12,500 nt of DNA from Penaeus vannamei (lineage: Eukaryota > Arthropoda > Malacostraca > Decapoda > Penaeidae), in the NCBI RefSeq assembly GCF_042767895.1, contig NC_091570.1:20822491-20834990 (forward strand), in the 5' to 3' direction. Under the pieces are notes generated by a model. It did not search any database. It was not told where the DNA came from and saw nothing but the letters and a program-made list of their open reading frames with translations. Position numbers and translations under genes: made by a program. This document shows, piece after piece, positions 9,835 to 12,500 of this stretch; the first letter of the stretch is position 1; each line of letters begins with the position of its first letter.

Positions 9835-10282
9835 ATCACTGAAGGCCTGGTGAGGACTGGGGGAAATGGTTAAATCGACATCCATAACTGTAATAGGATA
9901 AAAAGAAAGTAAGAAATAAATAAATAAAAAGGAAGGAAAACAAGAAATGGAGAACTGTGCCTTCCTACAATAGAGAGGTAGCTAAATTACTCATCCGTCT
10001 TTCCTATAACATCAGAAATACCTAGAGCCTTATGACATGAACGCTCATACGCTTATTGAGGACAGACAATAACCGATGGTGCTCAAGTGAGAATAATTAC
10101 GGGGGGCATTTCCTCCATAACCAACTCGCTCATTTACTCACAGAACGCTGACAGGCAAGGTATGGTAAGATATACCGCTCAGAACAGAAAAAAAACTACA
10201 CTATTTGTGTACACGAGCACAGTAACGTGTACACAAAAAAGAAAATGAAAACCGCCACAGTGAGAATTGAACATAGATGTAA
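9835..10282. other. Unique-looking non-coding stretch, possibly repeat-derived
   Basis: No open frame of note. A weak A-rich stretch with AAATAAAT words lies at 9899-9950. The segment leads into a 12-bp hairpin and the second copy of the 49-bp dispersed motif with no visible break, so part of it may belong to the same interspersed element. Nothing in 4196-4566, upstream of the other copy, aligns to it by eye. Confidence 0.45.
10204..10237. other. Perfect 12-bp inverted repeat with 10-nt loop
   Basis: TTTGTGTACACG (10204-10215) and CGTGTACACAAA (10226-10237) are exact reverse complements around AGCACAGTAA. Each arm also contains the palindrome GTGTACAC. It lies 46 bp upstream of the 49-bp motif, and could be a structural part of the element or a terminal feature of a small transposon. 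Confidence 0.85.
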
Positions 10283-10331
10283 CGTTTCGAAATCTTCACG
10301 AGTTCCTCTTCAGACAAATGATAAACTGAAA
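10283..10331 (+). repeat. Dispersed 49-bp motif, copy 2
   Basis: This matches 4567-4615 with five substitutions and no gap. Four of the five are transition-type or CpG-related changes (for example CACGAG here, CACAAG in copy 1). It is followed within about 100 bp by AT-rich and CATATA words, again close to microsatellite DNA. Confidence 0.8.
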
Positions 10332-10429
10332 GGGATCATTGCCTTTTTTTCCAATTTTTAATGTTTAATTTCCATATATTTAAATGTACTCACTCACATA
10401 CACATATGTAATGATTTATTTACATACAT
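10332..10429. other. AT-rich spacer
   Basis: T-rich then CACATA-rich sequence leading to the AT arrays. No gene seen. Confidence 0.5.
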
Positions 10430-10645
<216 letters not shown>

Positions 10646-10733
10646 AACAGATTAAGAAGAATATCACCAAGCACGCCACCCCTGCCTCCATCCCCACCCC
10701 TACCAAAAAAAAGAAAATGTATATACCTATTCA
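10646..10733. other. 85-bp non-repeat island between AT arrays
   Basis: Contains CACGCCACCCCTGCC and CCATCCCCACCCC words, then an A run of 8. It is C-rich on the + strand, in strong contrast with the flanking AT repeats. No gene. Confidence 0.6.
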
Positions 10734-11085
<352 letters not shown>

Positions 11086-11480
11086 CCCACAGCCTCTGAT
11101 TTAACCAGCTGTTTATTTCTCCTCCGGGAGCCGAGTCCCAGAAGAGCGGAGTATCTTTCTCCCAACCTAATTAAGATATTTTCGTGACCCCGTTCAACAT
11201 CTTCTTCCAAAGCGGACATTCTCGAGACGCCCAAGCAGAAAATATTCGGTCATTTTGCATTCCGCTCTGACTGAAGGGATGGAAGTTTGCAACGAAACCC
11301 TCTTCTGGGTCGCATTGCAAGGGGGCGTGTCTCGCGGAAGAGCTGTTATTCCCCGCCCGTGCGAACAGCGTCGACTTGTCTCGCATCTCGCTGGCTGGCG
11401 GATCGAGGGCGGAAGGAAGTCTGCTTTCCTGTTATTGATCTGAACTTTGTTGAATACAGGCGGTGAGTTTTTAAAAGGCG
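11086..11480. other. GC-richer unique island, possible exon or promoter remnant
   Basis: Composition is clearly higher in G+C and CpG than elsewhere, especially 11300-11420 (words such as GGGGGCGTG, CCCCGCCCG, GGCGGATCGAGG). A 62-codon plus-strand frame spans 11255-11443 and a 71-codon minus frame spans 11171-11386. Both have mixed, protein-like composition but no domain I recognise. GTGAGT at 11463-11468 matches a 5' splice-site consensus. Evidence is too thin to call a gene. Confidence 0.4.
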
Positions 11481-11830
11481 GTACAGGAAGAAGAAGAAGA
11501 AGAGGAAGGAGAAGAAGTGGGAGGAGGAGGAGGAGGAAAAGAAGAAGAAAAAGAAGGAAAAGAGGAAGGAGAAGTAAGAGGAGGAGGGAAAGAAGAAGAA
11601 AAAGAAGAGGAAGAAGTAGGAGAAGGAGGAAAAGAAGAAAAGGAAGAGGAAGGAGAAGTAGGAGGAGAAGGAAAAGAAGAAGAAAAAGAAAATGAATAGG
11701 AAGAAGAAGTTGGAGGGAGAGGAAAGAAAGAAGAAAAAGAAGAGGAAGGAGAAGTAGGAGGAGAAGGAAAAGAAGAAAAAGAATAGGAAGAAGAAGAAAA
11801 AGAAGAAGGAAAGAAAAAGTAGTAGATTAA
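11481..11830. repeat. GAA/GGA minisatellite
   Basis: An almost pure purine + strand. The anchor GAAGT occurs at 11514, 11571, 11613, 11655, 11706 and 11751. The steps are 57, 42, 42, 51 and 45 bp, all multiples of three. Units share GAAGTAGGAGGAGAAGG followed by AAAAGAAGAAGAAAAAGAAG-like sequence. The Arg/Lys-rich and Gly/Glu-rich plus frames and the Phe/Ser-rich minus frame are products of this triplet-phased repeat. Confidence 0.85.
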
Positions 11831-12115
11831 GAATAAGATAAGAATATGAGACTTCTTGCTGGTTTAGATATTGATTCTTTTTTTTCAAAGGCCATCATTT
11901 CTCTTTCTCGATGGTATTGATTTGACTCAAATTCTCATCACTTTCCCAAAGTCAATCCTTTGTCTATCTATTTCTCGGTAAAATCATCATTAATACCAAT
12001 ACCACATTCTTCTTTTATTCATCTACCTATTTTTTTTATGAAGATAATACAAAACAAAACACACTCAACCAACACAGAAATAAACAACCATATGTGACGT
12101 AATCTGAAGTGACTT
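11831..12115. other. Non-repetitive AT-rich island
   Basis: Mixed sequence with T runs (11877-11885, 12031-12038) and a TGACGTAA word near 12095. No gene, RNA or element recognised. Confidence 0.5.
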
Positions 12116-12138
12116 CCCCCCCCCCTCCCCCCTCCCCC
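12116..12138 (-). other. C-run block: G-quadruplex / i-motif candidate
   Basis: On the + strand, ten C, T, six C, T and five C. The minus strand therefore has G runs of 5, 6 and 10 separated by single A, and the longest run can supply two G3 tracts. This is a very strong candidate for G-quadruplex on one strand and i-motif on the other. Confidence 0.85.
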
Positions 12139-12340
12139 GAATTCTTGGAAGACAAACGCACATCTTTTCTCCCTTTATCTCTCTGTTCCTCCCTTCTCCT
12201 GACCTTCCACGAACGAGGGGAGAAAGAGGGGAGAGGAATAATTGGATTGGTGAACACGTGACCTGAACGAACAAGCACTCCAAGAGGCTGCACTTCAGAG
12301 ACACCAAATGGCACTACTAGTATGTGGGTCTGATAGGTTT
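12139..12340. other. Non-repetitive island
   Basis: Includes a pyrimidine stretch (12165-12200), its near-complement GAGGGGAGAAAGAGGGGAGAGG (12215-12237; 22-base region named here by position only in function), and a CACGTG hexamer at 12255-12260. A minus-strand frame spanning 12036-12314 crosses the G-run block as poly-Gly and is not supported as a gene. Confidence 0.45.
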
Positions 12341-12500
12341 ATTGCTGTTGTTGTTATTATTATTATTGTTGTTATTATGGTTATTTCATTATCACTAGTA
12401 TTGTTATTATTATTATCATTATCATTACTACTACTGGTATTATTATAAACATTGGTTATATTATTATTATTATTATCATTATTATCATTATTATTATTAT
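12341..12500. repeat. TTA/TTG trinucleotide array (cut by window end)
   Basis: ATT and ATC triplets with TTG at the left edge. It is the complement of the AAT/GAT array at 160-1864, so the window is bracketed by oppositely oriented trinucleotide arrays. It continues past the window. Confidence 0.9.

Noticed and set aside
10270..10300. TTTCGAAATC near 10285 as a Pol III B box of a tRNA-derived SINE
   Set aside because: The match to the B-box consensus is weak, no A box lies at the right distance, and copy 1 reads TTTCTAACTC.
12036..12314. 92-codon minus-strand frame
   Set aside because: Its poly-Gly core comes from the G-run block, the flanks have no domain, and it overlaps another frame of similar quality.

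Overview
This window reads as intergenic, repeat-saturated DNA from an animal, most likely a decapod crustacean and plausibly a penaeid shrimp. By eye, about half of the 12.5 kb is simple-sequence or short-period tandem repeat: AAT, AT, AC, AG, CAA and CTCTCG/GAGAGC types, many of them tens to hundreds of bases long. Between the arrays lie islands of a few hundred bases of ordinary sequence. That density, together with a decayed non-LTR retrotransposon, fits what is known of penaeid genomes. The species assignment is inference; no diagnostic host gene is present.

Layout. 1-1945 is a trinucleotide array (TTG-rich, then AAT/GAT) with an embedded higher-order tandem structure. 1946-2297 is unique sequence. 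2298-2425 is A-rich, and 2426-2580 is an island with a sharp hairpin. 2580-3341 is purine-rich on the + strand: a ~76-bp minisatellite with a G-quadruplex motif, then a (GA)n array. 3365-3710 is CAA-rich and 3940-4195 is a (TC)n array. 4196-4620 is unique sequence ending in one copy of a 49-bp dispersed motif. 4700-5215 is a C/A-rich degenerate repeat. 5220-6836 alternates islands with (AT)n, (AC)n and (AAG)n tracts. 6837-7690 is a 22-bp minisatellite of the CTCTCG type. 7727-8095 is a CA/TA compound repeat. 8096-8500 is a CpG-containing island ending in a G-quadruplex motif. 8692-8870 is a self-complementary (CA)(TA)(TG) block.

8871 to about 9834 (minus strand) is the 3' end of a LINE-like element with recognisable reverse-transcriptase and C-terminal motifs broken by stops and frameshifts. 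9835-10430 is non-coding sequence holding a 12-bp perfect hairpin and the second copy of the 49-bp motif. 10430-11085 is almost all (AT)n and (AC)n. 11086-11480 is a comparatively GC-rich island. 11480-11830 is a GAA/GGA minisatellite. 11831-12340 is unique sequence with a C-run block. 12341-12500 is a TTA array that runs off the end.

No intact host gene is supported. The long open frames (poly-Asn/Asp, poly-Ile, poly-Leu, Ser-Leu, Arg-Glu, Tyr-Ile, Cys-Val) are translations of stop-free simple repeats. The only sequence with real protein homology is the dead retrotransposon. What merits attention is repeat architecture, non-B DNA potential, the dispersed motif and a cluster of AGGTCA half-sites. 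I found no convincing new biological system.
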